DNA of 64,000 nucleotides from NCBI GenBank assembly GCA_019426215.1, contig CM033396.1, positions 29,217,101 to 29,281,100 of the forward strand. The letters run 5' to 3'. The stretch's first letter is position 1. Every line of letters starts with the position of its first letter. Positions 1-10,406 of the stretch are shown here, piece after piece. Position numbers and translations under genes: made by a program. The notes under the pieces were generated by a model, which did no database searches, had not been told where the DNA came from, and saw only the letters and a program-made list of their open reading frames with translations. The DNA comes from Buddleja alternifolia (lineage: Eukaryota; Streptophyta; Magnoliopsida; Lamiales; Scrophulariaceae).

Positions 1-732
1 TGCACCCCCGGATAACTTCCTTTTCACACTTTTCGTCGAATTCCCACTCCCATTTTCACCCGCATTGTCATTACAAGCATTATCTAGATGCTCACCGCAG
101 AGCAAAGTTCCTATAAACGCAGCCTTCGGCTTCCCCTCAAGCCCTTTCGGAACAGACCCATTCAAATTATTAAACGAAACATTAAACTGCTCAAGACTCG
201 GAATGTCAATATCAGGTAAAACACCACTAAACTGATTGTTCTCCAAGTAAAGCGTACGCAGACGAGTTAAATTATTAAACCCATACGGAATTTCACCAGA
301 GAAGTTATTGGAAGCGAGATTTAAGCGCACCAGAGAGTGGAGCGAAGGAATGAAGTCTGGTACATGGCCGGAGAAATGGTTGCCTTGAAGATAGAGATTG
401 CGGAGTTGAGAGAGGTGAGAGAAGTCTTGTGGGAGGGGGCCGGAGAGGTGGTTGAGGCGGAGGCTGAGTGTACGGAGGAGAGTTAAGTTGGCGAGAGTGT
501 TGGGCGGGAGTTGGCCGGAGAGGGAGGCGGCGGGGAGGCGGAGGACGGTGACTCGGTTGTTTTCGCAGTGGACGCCTGGCCAGTTGCATGGGGTGGTGAG
601 GGTGGTGTTCCAGAAGAGGGTGCGGCCGCCGACGGCGGAGCGGAGGGATAGGAGGGCGGCGCGGTCGGTGGAGAGGTCGGAGGAGGTGGCGGAGGAGAGG
701 AGGTGGAGGAGGAGGGAGAGGAGGAGGAGCAT
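1..732 (-). CDS. RKL1-like: LRR receptor-like kinase, N-terminal part (RKL1/RLK902 type), cut by window edge
   Basis: The frame is open from the ATG at 730-732 to the left window edge (244 codons). Residues 1-17 are a leucine-rich signal peptide. An LRR N-cap follows, with DRAALLSLRSAVGGRT at 23-38 and a Cys pair in PCNWPGVHC at 48-56. About five LRRs with LSG/FSG-x-(I/L/V)P spacing cover residues 60-200. A second Cys pair (C212, C220) and a Ser/Asn-rich stretch ending SGGA follow. In RKL1 and RLK902 of the LRR-III subfamily this precedes the transmembrane helix and a usually kinase-impaired cytoplasmic domain; those parts lie outside the window. A plasma-membrane receptor role is inferred from family. 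The first ~130 codons use mostly G/C-ending codons and later ones are AT-rich. The choice between RKL1 and RLK902 orthology is not resolved. Confidence 0.93.
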   Translation of the reverse strand, partial: MLLLLSLLLHLLSSATSSDLSTDRAALLSLRSAVGGRTLFWNTTLTTPCNWPGVHCENNRVTVLRLPAASLSGQLPPNTLANLTLLRTLSLRLNHLSGPLPQDFSHLSQLRNLYLQGNHFSGHVPDFIPSLHSLVRLNLASNNFSGEIPYGFNNLTRLRTLYLENNQFSGVLPDIDIPSLEQFNVSFNNLNGSVPKGLEGKPKAAFIGTLLCGEHLDNACNDNAGENGSGNSTKSVKRKLSGGA

Positions 733-1324
733 TGTGTGTGTGTGTGTGTTAATGGAGGGAGGGATTAAGGGAGGTGAATCATTTGGTTGTTGGTTGAGTA
801 TTTGTTGTTCTGCAACTTTTGTGTAGTTGGGAGTGTGATTATTAATGTTTATTTATGCGATGAGAGTGTGGGTGTGGGGTTTATTTCTGCCGAATAAAGT
901 CAAGTGACAGTAGGCATGTATGAAGGTGTGTGTCTTTGTGTGTGAATATCTGTACATCTCAGCGTGAAAAATTTTAAGATACATTGGGATGTTGCTCTCG
1001 ATCTATTTTACACCATATATTTAAAATGAATGGGGTGATTTTCACACCCACTTATTATATGTAAATTACCTCACCTCAAGTGTTTGTGTGATGAAAAATG
1101 GACCGAGAGCAACACTCTCAATCCACCATAGAATTATCCATCTCACCCCATAGCATACTGTCAGAAGTGTGTGTGAGAGAGAGAGAAAGAAGGGAGTGAG
1201 ATATGTGAATTACACTTGTCATATAATTGGACACAAATTAAGTGAATTATATTTGGGCTCGACGAGATCGGGTCTAGACTAAAATTTCCCTTAGGAATGG
1301 AGGACTTTTGTTCATCCAATGGAT
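733..1324. other. Upstream region of the receptor kinase gene
   Basis: This is non-coding sequence 5' of the minus-strand receptor kinase. A (TG)n run lies just upstream of the ATG (about 733-749). A possible minus-strand TATA-like motif (CATAAATAAAC) lies near 848-858. A short foldback sits at 990-1114, and a GA-rich run lies near 1172-1190. I see no other gene. Confidence 0.5.
990..1114. repeat. Short foldback (MITE-like) in the receptor kinase promoter
   Basis: The arms at 990-1009 and 1095-1114 are inverted copies sharing TGTTGCTCTCG and matching at 18 of 20 positions. The ~85-bp loop is AT-rich. The shape is that of a small MITE, but no clear TSD was found, so the family is unassigned. 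Confidence 0.45.
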
Positions 1325-1515
1325 TTTGGCTCAATGTGTAAGAATTGAATCAGAATCTATCTGAAGTTTGTGGGTTCGATTTTCTTTATCGATAAAATTG
1401 ATATGTTGGTAGGCCATTTGTAAGTGACTCTTAGGCGATTTTTAGTTCTGAAAGCATGCTCTAACCTGAGATAGGTGATCGAAATCAATCCTACCAAAAT
1501 TTATAATTTAGATAA
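1325..1515 (+). repeat. tRNA-derived SINE-like sequence
   Basis: A pol III A-box-like TGGCTCAATGTGTAAG near 1330 is followed about 40 bp later by a B-box-like GTGGGTTCGATTTT. This spacing and wording resemble the SINE at 60096-60305, whose boxes are TTGGCTCAGTTGG and GTGTTCGATTC. The 3' end has the usual short unique tail, but I found no convincing A-tail or TSD. It is probably an old SINE copy and not a functional tRNA. Confidence 0.45.
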
Positions 1516-2047
1516 AAAAAATAGGATAAATAAATTTTAGAGTGAAATACATTTCCCTCATGAACTAATGACTATGTATCTGGGGTTGAAAGACAAACCA
1601 AACTACTTGATACTCGACTGGGGATCATTTGCTAAAAACTCGTTTAAGCTCGGTTCTTTAACAAGTTAAATCAAACCAAACTTGAATAATCTTTTGTGTC
1701 TTCGATAAGTTTGAAGCTCGACTTGATTAGTAAAAATGGTAAAATATGTGCAGTTTAAGCTACTCGAGCTCGACTTATGTTCGGCTAAATGAAAGATCGT
1801 TTGAGTTCGACTCGATTAATAATCAAACCAAACTCAAACACAAATTCTAAGGGTCGATAATAATTCAAGTAAGCTTAAACAACAACTTGTTTGACTCGAC
1901 TTGACTCGTATACAACCCTATATGTGTCAAACATTCTTAGATTTATCCTACAATATAACATGGATTCTCATTAATGGAATATTCTAACTCACTCCTGGTT
2001 TGACCATACCTAAGTGTATTTCACAAGGAGAGTGTATTACACGTGAC
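1516..2047. other. Intergenic region rich in CTCGACT-type words
   Basis: There is no gene here. Between about 1620 and 1920 the sequence repeatedly uses variants of AGCTCGACTTGA / TCGACTCG in both orientations, as in many degenerate dispersed plant repeats. The left TSD of the following gypsy element (ATATG) is at 2048-2052. Confidence 0.4.
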
Positions 2048-2052
2048 ATATG

Positions 2053-2597
2053 TGATCAAGATCGTATTTCGTTAGAGCTACAACACGGACCAATCGAGGC
2101 TTGGGTAAGACCCGACTCGGGGATCAATGGATTATAGACTGCACTCAATGATAGAGCTGCCAACGTACCTATCAATAGGATCAAGTTTAATGTAATTCAG
2201 ATCAACTAAAGGGTCCTAACATAAACCTTGTAATTTATAAGTGGGTCTACTCAGGATCTTAATCAAAGCTCATAGCTCAGAGCTACAGTGAATCTGACAG
2301 TGAATTTAGTGAATAGTGATTGCGTACTCCCCAATTGGTCATACATGAGGGTATTTATAGGTGACATTATGTATGGATATAAACATAGCACGTGTATTTA
2401 TAGGATCATGACACGTGTATTGATCGGAAGGTCCCTGGTTCGGGTCATTATCCGGGTCATATGTGACCCGGTTGTAGCACACAGATCCTGTTCATGGGAA
2501 TGGTTTTCACGGGCCTTTTCATTGGGCTTGGGATGTATCATAGCTTTTGGGCCTTCTCTGATTTGACAAAATTATATGCCCAAAATTGGGCATATCA
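2053..2597 (-). repeat. 3' LTR of the Tat element
   Basis: This LTR is 545 bp and runs TGATCAAG...GCATATCA. It is longer than its partner at 13373-13877 because of an extra stretch around 2398-2420 that repeats the CACGTGTAT motif, plus a small duplication near 2280-2310. A minus-strand TATAAATA box is at 2352-2359. Many substitutions separate the two LTRs, so the insertion is old. Confidence 0.92.
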
Positions 2598-2610
2598 TCT
2601 AGTCCCCCAC
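2598..2610 (-). other. Polypurine tract of the Tat element
   Basis: On the minus strand GTGGGGGACTAGA directly precedes the 3' LTR, as expected for plus-strand priming of reverse transcription. Confidence 0.75.
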
Positions 2611-2900
2611 TTTGATAGTTCGTAATACGAGATGGAATCCGTAATAAGGACTGCCGAAGTAAGTTTGTGCTTTTATGTCTATCTTTTCGGGGATCATGTC
2701 ATATATTCTCCTAAAAAGTATAAACCATTAATTCTGATAGCATATTTTACAGGTCATTAATGTGGAACGATTTTCTATGCTAACACGTCATCTTTGTTGT
2801 AAAATTATCTCGCCGCCTTTTATACGAATCGTCGGGTGATCTTCACCGTCAAATTTAAATACCGCTAAAATCACGTCCTTTCGATTTTTTAGTTTCCAGC

Positions 2901-2908
2901 TATAAATA
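2901..2908 (+). promoter_or_regulatory. TATA box for the antisense ORF
   Basis: TATAAATA lies 86 bp upstream of the first ATG (2995) of the plus-strand ORF, with a purine-rich leader between them. It is outside the LTR. A promoter of its own for the antisense ORF is inferred. Confidence 0.5.
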
Positions 2909-2994
2909 TACAGTAAGTAACCATTTTTACTGCTTCCGCATTTTTACATTCTAAAGAGAGGGAAAAAGAGAAAGAGAAAGAGGTCTTTACTTCG

Positions 2995-5612
2995 ATGTCT
3001 CCTCGACCTGTACTTTGCAGAAAAGTTCGTGCTTCGTGGTTTTTTAGGTTCGTTTATTCTTTTTCTTTTTATCATATTTCTGATTGTACTAATACGATGT
3101 CACTACGTGCTTATTCATCTCCATCCGTTAATAATAACGAGATTAGTAGTACTAACTCTAGTTCGAAAGAAACATCTAGACCTATAGATTCTTTTATTCA
3201 TCATAGTGATAATAATGGTAATAATAACGAGCTAGAAACCGTGAACCCAATTGTAAGCATGCCTCATGTTTGCTCTCCTGGTCTATCTAGTACTCGTGAT
3301 CACTTTCTTTATAATGTAGGTCGAGATTACTTTGTTGACATAACCATGGATGATCAGAGTGGAGAGAATAACAGTGCAGAAAGAGGAACAAGTAATAATT
3401 CTAATAATGAGGTCGGGCATAAAGTTCAGGATGTATATAGTGAGGGTCATTCGGACATTAACTTAGATTTATTTAAGCATAAATCCAAATCATCTAAGTT
3501 TCTGAAATGGGTAAACATGAAGTCCACCATAACTTCTAGTCTGATTGTTGATATAAGGGCTAGATATATTATTGTCGGTGATTACAAAATCAAAATTCCG
3601 AGCTCTGATGATAGACTTTATTGCCCTCCCAAACATTATCATTGTTTCCATGTTGCTCACCTTATGGCTGGACTCAGATTTTGCTTCATGACATTCATCT
3701 TGAGATTATCAATAGGTTATGTTTAAGTCCTACCCAATTGTTTCCGAACTCATACAAGTTAATCAACTGTTTCGTAGTTTTAATGGTGGGTTTAGGAGCC
3801 GATGTAAGTTTTGCTCATTTTTGGAGCTTGTTCCATCTGTGTCATGGGTCGAAGAAGGATGGGGAGGGTTTTTATTATATTTCACCTCGTAGGCATCTTA
3901 GGTGTCTAGATGTTATAGTTTCGTCTTATGGTAAGTGGAAGCCTCAATTCTTTTTTATTGCTAAGCCGAACTTTGAGCCGTGGGGGGTTCCTCGTCGTTG
4001 GAATTTAAGGGTTTCCGATCCAAGAGATTTTGTAGATGTCACCTGGGGCCCTCATTTCATCTACAATAATTTTCAAACGTAGTTCAAGACTGAAAAGATC
4101 TTGAAAGAAGTCATTTTGTCACAATGTGGTTTAAGCCCTGCACCTCTTCATGCCTTTAATACAGTTGTTCCCTTGGTAAGTATTTATTTGTATCTATTTC
4201 GAATCATTAATTCTAGTTCTTTTTTGTTTTCCTTCATGTTAACTTTAGATATGGAATCCTATGAAGCCAAAGTACTCTCTTTAGCGCGAACTACCAAAGG
4301 AAAGCCATCTAAAGGTAAGAGTAAGGCACGTGAGTCAAGTGTGGAACAAGGCACTCCTCGGATTGACTCAGTACTTTCTCCGTTGGGACCTTCCAAGGTC
4401 AATGAAGTCATGTCGTCTGGTTCGAGAAGGGTGGCTAATACAGATGTTGTAAATCTTGACAGTCTTGATTGGTCTGTTAGTGCTGCACCGGAATCTGAGA
4501 ATTCTGCTAGGATTCATCCTAGAATCACCTTCAAGAGACGAGCTACATAGGACATACAAAGTGACTGCCCTTTAGATGTTCCTCCCGTCATCCCTGATGA
4601 AAGCTTTCAACTCATTCATCACTTCGAGGCTCTGCTACTAAACGATCATTTGGAAAACGGTGAGCGCAGCGATACTCCAGCTCGTCTTCCCTTGGATGAA
4701 AAACGCACTATTCTAAAGCCCGATTAGAGGGTGTACAACGAATTTTGCATCACAGATAAGGCTCGTTGTCTGATAGACAATGAGCTTTATAATAGTACTC
4801 ATTTGACTCGAGATAAAGCAACTCTAATGCACGTACCTCACAGTGAAGTGGAAGATGTGGGTGGATATTGTCTAATGAAGGTACTTTGCACTACTGTATA
4901 TTTTTAACAGTTGTGTGTGTTAACTCGTGTCTTGTTAATAAATAAATGTTCATATGCCAGGCCAGTTTGCACATGCACCACTTGGCCATGAGCTTATCGT
5001 ACTAGAAGGATGAAAAGAAAAAGGCTGAGATCGAGACACAAGAATGAGGCTATCCAAGCACGTAAGTAAAGGGACGAAGCTCAACAAGAGCGCGATGCTA
5101 CTATTAATGCACTTTCTACTGAAAAGGGTCATTTCAAAGGTCTACTTCAAGAAGCTAATCAGAAGATAACAGATCTGGAGAAAAAACTATAGATTTTGAA
5201 GAATGAGGCAAAAGAATCATTTGACGTGGGTCGTCAAACAAGGAAAACTGAGTTCGTTACAGGTCCCGAATTTAAAGAAATGATGATAGAGTAGCGCCTC
5301 AGTGGTGCTAAGGCATTTAGGGGTTCCACCTCTTTTGAGAAACTTATGTTATCCAGATCTCTTGAAGATATGCTTAGTGGGTTCAATAAGGCTATGGACT
5401 ATTTGATTAAGGAAGGTCATATATCGATAATCTTCGATGTTGGGGCGTTTGAAGATTTTTCTTGCAAACCCTCGATTCGTCCATCTGGCTCAAAGGGACG
5501 TGTGCTAACGACTTTCGTTGACTATCCTGAGTTTTATGATTTGGCTAAGTCAGAGGATGAGGAAGACGAACGTGAGAATGATGACACTGCTGATGGGGTT
5601 GATGATACATAG
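2995..5612 (+). pseudogene. Antisense ORF of the Tat element, PF04195-like (broken)
   Basis: This multi-exon coding remnant runs opposite to gag-pol. The first part is Asn/Ser-rich. From about 3590 it matches the putative gypsy-type transposon domain: an SPTQLFPNSYKL segment near 3725, then GEGFYYISPRR and KPQFFFI. A frameshift near 3677-3690 separates the two halves of the domain. An intron probably runs from GTAAGT (about 4171) to TTTAG (about 4250), and another from about 4878 to 4960. A charged coiled-coil-like region follows, then a C-terminal part (5346-5612) ending in an acidic tail. In-frame stops (for example at 4080 and 4548) show decay. Function is unknown; related ORFs occur in Tat/Retand elements. 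An alternative start is the ATG at 3094. Confidence 0.75.
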
Positions 5613-6097
5613 GATGCCTTTTTATTAAGATGTATTTTGAGATAATTTCTTAAGTTTTTTATCATGATAGGCCGTAGTGCCTTAGGACAAGTTATGTTAA
5701 ACTATATTATCCATTTTTAATTTGCGGACGAGTGTCAGTTCGTACCGTAAATGGACATTTTGGTTAACGATGTTTGATCTGTAGTTGTGTTATTGATATT
5801 TTTAATGCTAAGATAAGTGTATGTTCGGGTAATGCAGTATACTTGATGTGATATTCATGTATCGTGCATGTATTGTTTCTTGTGAATCGAATCTTTTGAG
5901 CGTATCATGTTCGAATTACATTAATAGTACAAATTATAGATCGAACTTGAAGTTCGTAATCGTGATATGTAATTGACTTCTTTGAATAAAGGAAGTGTAG
6001 GATCTTATTTAATAAATGCATAACTGCATAAATCGTATACATTTGACAAAAGTGGTGAGTTGTATGATACGCAACGACGTTCGAGCATAAAATTGCA
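5613..6097. other. Spacer between the antisense ORF and pol of the Tat element
   Basis: This is about 480 bp of AT-rich sequence between two convergent 3' ends: the antisense ORF from the left and pol from the right. I see no coding potential. It probably contains the 3' end of the antisense transcript. Confidence 0.5.
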
Positions 6098-7260
6098 TCA
6101 AGCATAAAATTTCCTAATATTGTGTATGTTCCAAGGGCAAGGTAAATCTTTCCCTTCTATGTCTTGAAGGTGGTAGGTTTCGTGCTTCGTAACTTCAACG
6201 ACCTTAAAAGGTCCTTCCCAATTTGCATCGAGTTTCCCTACATGCTTCGAAACTTCCACTTTCTTTAAAACTAGATCTCCAACTTGAAAATTTCTTGGCC
6301 TCATATTTTTGTTATAAGCTCGGGCCATTGCATTCTTCTACATAAGAATTTTAGCATATGCCTTCTCCCTCTTTTCTTCAATAACATCAAGTTCGAAAGA
6401 CTTTGCCTCCATATTTTATTCAATGTTCACATCGTATGATGAGACACGATATGTTGTCAGACGGATCTCAACTGAAATAATAGCTTCCGATCTATACACT
6501 AGACAGAAAAGAGATTCCCCAGTCAAACTCCGTGGTGTAGTTCGGTAAGACCAAAGGACCCCTGGTAGTTCCTCGTCCCAGTTTCCTTTCTTCCCTTCGA
6601 TCCTAGCCTTCAATCCTTGAAGAAGGATTTTGTTGCATACTTCGGTTTGACCATTGGCTTGTGGATTTCCAACAGCAGTGAAATGTTGTTGAATTTTCAT
6701 TTTTGTGCACCAGTTCGTCACCGATTTTCCATGGAATTGAGTGTCATTATCCGATATTAGGACACGGGGAACCCCGAATCTACAAACTATGTTCTTCCAA
6801 AGAAACTTCATGACCTCTCCCTCAGTGATCTTTGCCACCACCTCAGCTTTGATCCATTCAGTGAAGCGCTCCACAACAACAATAATAAATTTTCTCTGCC
6901 CCGTAGCTGGTGGAAATGGTCCCAATATGTCGGTTCCCCATTGGTCGAAGGGATATGCAATCTTGATCAGTTCCGTTGGAACAACATGTTGATGAGACAA
7001 GTTTGAGTGTAATTGACATGCTTTACACTGCTTGACAAAACCCGAAGCATCATGCACTAGAGTAGGACAAAAATAGCCTTGCCTTAAAATCTTTTATGAT
7101 AAAGCTCAACCTCCACAATGGTTTCCACAGCTACCTTCATGAATTTCTTGCATCATGTATTGAGCTTGAGATGGTGTTAGACATCAAAGAAGTGGACCTG
7201 CTGAGGATCGTTTATATAACTCATTATCAATAATTGTGAATCTCACGGCCCGATACATCA
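6098..7260 (-). pseudogene. Tat element integrase (broken)
   Basis: This is the gypsy integrase. The core ORF at 6416-7057 shows all three catalytic acidic residues: Asp in WGTDILGPF, Asp in LISDNDTQF and Glu in NGQTEVCNK. Downstream, 6098-6328 encodes the C-terminal chromatin/DNA-binding module (GDLVLKKVE, WEGPFKVVEV). The zinc-binding N-terminus (about 7060-7260) survives only as fragments in other frames. A stop and frame change between 6416 and 6328 separate core and C-terminus. Confidence 0.88.
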
Positions 7261-7486
7261 ATCTTCGCGCTTTATTTCGATCTTCAGGGGTCTTTCCCGT
7301 TTCTAAATATTGTTTTATCTCATCTTTCCAAGAATTTATTCAACCAACATCATTACACTGATCGATTCGTCTCCCGATATTTCAAGACAGTCCAAAGTGA
7401 AAAGTGTGACTTGCCTACTTTTCACCCCCGTGATTAATTTGGCAAATTTGGAGAGAGCAACAGCTTGATCATTCTCCTCTCGGGGT

Positions 7487-7621
7487 ACCTGGTTCAAGGT
7501 TAATTTATCGATGCTTAGTTAACATCATCAATATATTGAATTGATATTGACACATTTCTATATTATTCATTGATTGCATTATGTATTATGCTTTTAACCT
7601 AGTTCAAGGTTAATTTATCGA
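7487..7621. repeat. 25-bp direct repeat around an 85-bp insert in pol
   Basis: Positions 7487-7511 and 7597-7621 are 25-bp copies with one mismatch (shared core GTTCAAGGTTAATTTATCGA). The AT-rich 85 bp between them do not fit the pol frame. This looks like an insertion with local duplication made during break repair. Confidence 0.65.
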
Positions 7622-7933
7622 AGTTGCCCTTGAGGCTCTTCACTTTTTGCAAGTACTTGCACATCATTTTTTTTCGCCTCGTAGGTGCCATTGATTTGGT
7701 TTGCTACAAGCTATGAGTCAGTGAAAGCATTCAAATTCTTCACATTCAAGTTCTTTGCCATGCTTAAGCCTGCAATCAAAGCTTTGTATTCAGCTTCGTT
7801 ATTTGTCACATCAAAATCGAGTTTGATGGCAAACTCATGGTCATCTCCATGTGGATCTTGAAGCCAAACTCCTGCTCCATCACATTGGGACATCGATGAA
7901 CAATCTACATGTAAAATCCATTAGTTAGCGATC
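7622..7933 (-). pseudogene. Second RNase H (aRNH) of the Tat element
   Basis: The residues GAGVWLQDPHGD, AIKLDFDVTNNEAEYKALIA and AFTDS match the plant Tat-lineage extra RNase H, which follows the normal RT-RNase H. The first catalytic Asp is in HVDCSS, the Glu in NEAEY and a later Asp in FTDS. A stop codon lies just upstream (near 7930), and another falls where relatives have Gln in S-Q-LVANQ (near 7710). It is non-functional as it stands. Confidence 0.85.
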
Positions 7934-8083
7934 GAGGGGTTTACATCATTTTCGGACGATGATGACATCTCAACTAAGAAATCAGCCATGATTTGTGCCT
8001 TGATCGAGGTACGAGGTCGGTTCTATAGCCCACTTTACGAGTCTTCCAGATGCACCGGGCTTGACCAAAATTTGCTTTAGGGG

Positions 8084-9210
8084 TTAGTTCTTGAGAACCA
8101 CGATGTGATGTGATTGGAAGTATGGACATAGTTTCTTAGCCACGGTAATCAACACAAGAGCCCACTTTTCTATCACCATGTAGTTCTTTTCAGCTCCTTG
8201 TAGCATCTTGCTCATGTAGTAGATCGGACGATGCTCCGATTCTACTACATGGGCTAATACTGCACTAATTGCTTCTTCAGAAATTGCCAAGTATACTAGG
8301 AGGTCTTCCCCTAAGACTGGCTTCGTCAAGAGAGGCGGCGAAGTCAAATACTTCTTTAGCTCAAGAAAGGTTTCTTCACATTCTTCAGTCCATTTAAAGC
8401 TTTTGATGTTTCGGAGGATCTCGAAGAAGTGTAACCCTTTATCTGCACTTCGCGAGATGAATCTATTCAGACTGGCCATATGACCCATTAGCCTCTGAAC
8501 GTCCTTTACCTTTCTAGGCGAAGACATGTCCAGGATAGCTCGAATTTTCTCCAAATAGGCTTCAATACCTCGTTGGGTGACCATGAATCCTAAGGACTTT
8601 CCTCCACTCAACCAAATGTGTATTTGTGTGGGTTGAGTTTCATACTATACTTGTTCATAATCTCAAAAGATCGTGTCAGATGACTCAAATGATCGCAGTC
8701 CTCAATACATTTTACCAGCATACCATCGACGTATACCTCCATGGTTTTTCCGATCTTATTTTTGAACATCATGTTCACGAGCCTTTGGTACGTGGCATCT
8801 GAATTTCTAAGGCCAAAAAGCATAACCTTGTAACAATATATGCCTTTCGATGTTATGAATGAGGTTTTTTCATGGTCTTCTTTGGCCATCATTATTTGGT
8901 TAAACCCCTGGTACCCATCCATCATGCTTAGCAGTGCTCAACCAGCTGTGGAGTCTACCAATAGATCTATTCGAGGTAGGGGATAATGATCCCTGGGGTA
9001 TGCCTTGTTTAGGTCGGTGAAATCAGTACAAATGCGCCACTTACCCTGAGCTTTCAGGACTAATACCACGTTAGCTAACCATTCGGTGAAATGGATCTCG
9101 TTGATGTATCTAACATCGAGAAGCTTATTCGCCTCAGTGTCGATTATAGCATTATGATCTGGCCCAAAGTTTCTTTTCTTTAGTTTGACCAGTTTTGCTT
9201 CTGGATCGAC
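8084..9210 (-). pseudogene. Tat element reverse transcriptase and first RNase H (broken)
   Basis: Recognisable RT blocks are WRICTDFTDLNKA, LLSMMDGYQGFNQI and VMLFGLRNSDATYQRL, followed by YVDGMLVK where the family has YVDDMLVK, so one catalytic Asp is lost. A frameshift at about 8608-8611 leads into the thumb and RNase H part (GFMVTQRGIEA, LMGHMASLNRFISRSADKGL, FKWTEECEETFLELKKYL). Stops occur near 8937 and 9211. Confidence 0.9.
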
Positions 9211-10401
9211 CTAAAGCCGATGTACAATGACTTTTGGACTTATACCTTTAAAATCCGATACTGTCCAAGCAAAGATGTCTTTATTTTCTCTTAAGAAATT
9301 TATCATCATGATTTCAAGGTTTGGGTCCATTTGTGAGCCAATTCGTGTTGCCTTTTTGGGGTTGCCAGGTACAAGTTCAATTATTTTGTGATCCGATGGC
9401 TCGATGCGAGTTTTCTCCATTTTTTGTTTCTTGCATGGGTCTGGATCGTAGTTTGGAATTTTTATGGTAGAAGCCAACTTCTTCATTCTTTCTAGTTTCT
9501 TTTTTGTGGGACTTCGTTTCAACAAAGTAGTATAGCACTCTCGTGCCATCTCTTGATTACATCTAACTTGTCCAACCCACGCCTTTGTATGAAATTTCAT
9601 TTTCAAATGAGGTATGGATACTACTGCTCCAAATAAATTTAAGCTGGGACGTCCCAATATTACGTTGTAAGCAAACGGAGCGCTACAATGAGGAACTTAA
9701 TCATCACTATTTTTCTAGTGGGTTCGTCACCCAACAAAGCAGGGAGATCAATTGTTCCAACCGCAGTGATCTCAGAACCTCCAAATCCAACTAGTGGAGT
9801 GGTTACCGGGCGAAGTCGTCTCGTATCGAAGTTCATCTTTCGAAGTACATTTAGAAGCATGATATCGGCCGAGTTGCCATTGTCGAAAAGCACTTTGTAT
9901 ACCGCAAAGTTCGGGATATCCACTTTGATCACCATTGGGTCATCATGTGGACCAACACCTTCGTAATCCTCATCTCCGAAGCTTATTGGTTTGTGCTTCG
10001 AATGCATAGTCATGACATGCAATGTTTGAGATCTTCGTTCATGTGCCTTCAATTCTCATGTATAGTTTTTACGAGCATTGTGCGAATCTCTATTAGTGGG
10101 GTCACCAGCTATCGTGATAATTTCTCTATGAAAAGGTAAATTGTTGTGAACATTGTTCTCTTTCTTTGGGTATCGATCTCAACGTTCGTCACGTCATCTG
10201 TCGTCCCTACGATCTCGATTGTGATAATCATCTCTTCTTCGATAATCGTACCTACCACGATATTTGAAGCGACTTCGGTCTCTTCGACCTTGTTGTTCCG
10301 GAGATTTAGGCGCTTCCTGTCTCTCTTGAGCCTTATAATTGATGAATTATTGCAAATACCCTTGCTTGATCAATCTCTCTATCTCATCTTTTAATTGAAA
10401 G
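9211..10401 (-). pseudogene. Tat element gag C-terminus, protease and protease-RT linker
   Basis: The gag tail resumes at 10401 (FQLKDEIERLIKQGY) immediately beyond the nested LTR, then runs through an Arg/Asp-rich stretch. The protease (9660-10052) has VLFDNGNSADIML, a retropepsin-like active site with the Asp kept. The linker (9211-9657) has GRPSLN, RECYTTLL and NKDIFAWTVSDFKGI, the usual lead-in to a gypsy RT. Frames change at about 10053 and 9658. Confidence 0.8.
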
Positions 10402-10406
10402 CATTC

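Noticed and set aside
305..826. Open frames on both strands over the receptor kinase 5' end (305-589 minus, 452-826 plus)
   Set aside because: They are shadows of the GC-rich true frame, have no recognisable domains and are Pro/Arg-rich artefacts.
2288..2566. 92-residue plus-strand ORF in the left Tat LTR
   Set aside because: It lies wholly within the LTR and is antisense to the element; the diverged partner LTR does not preserve it.
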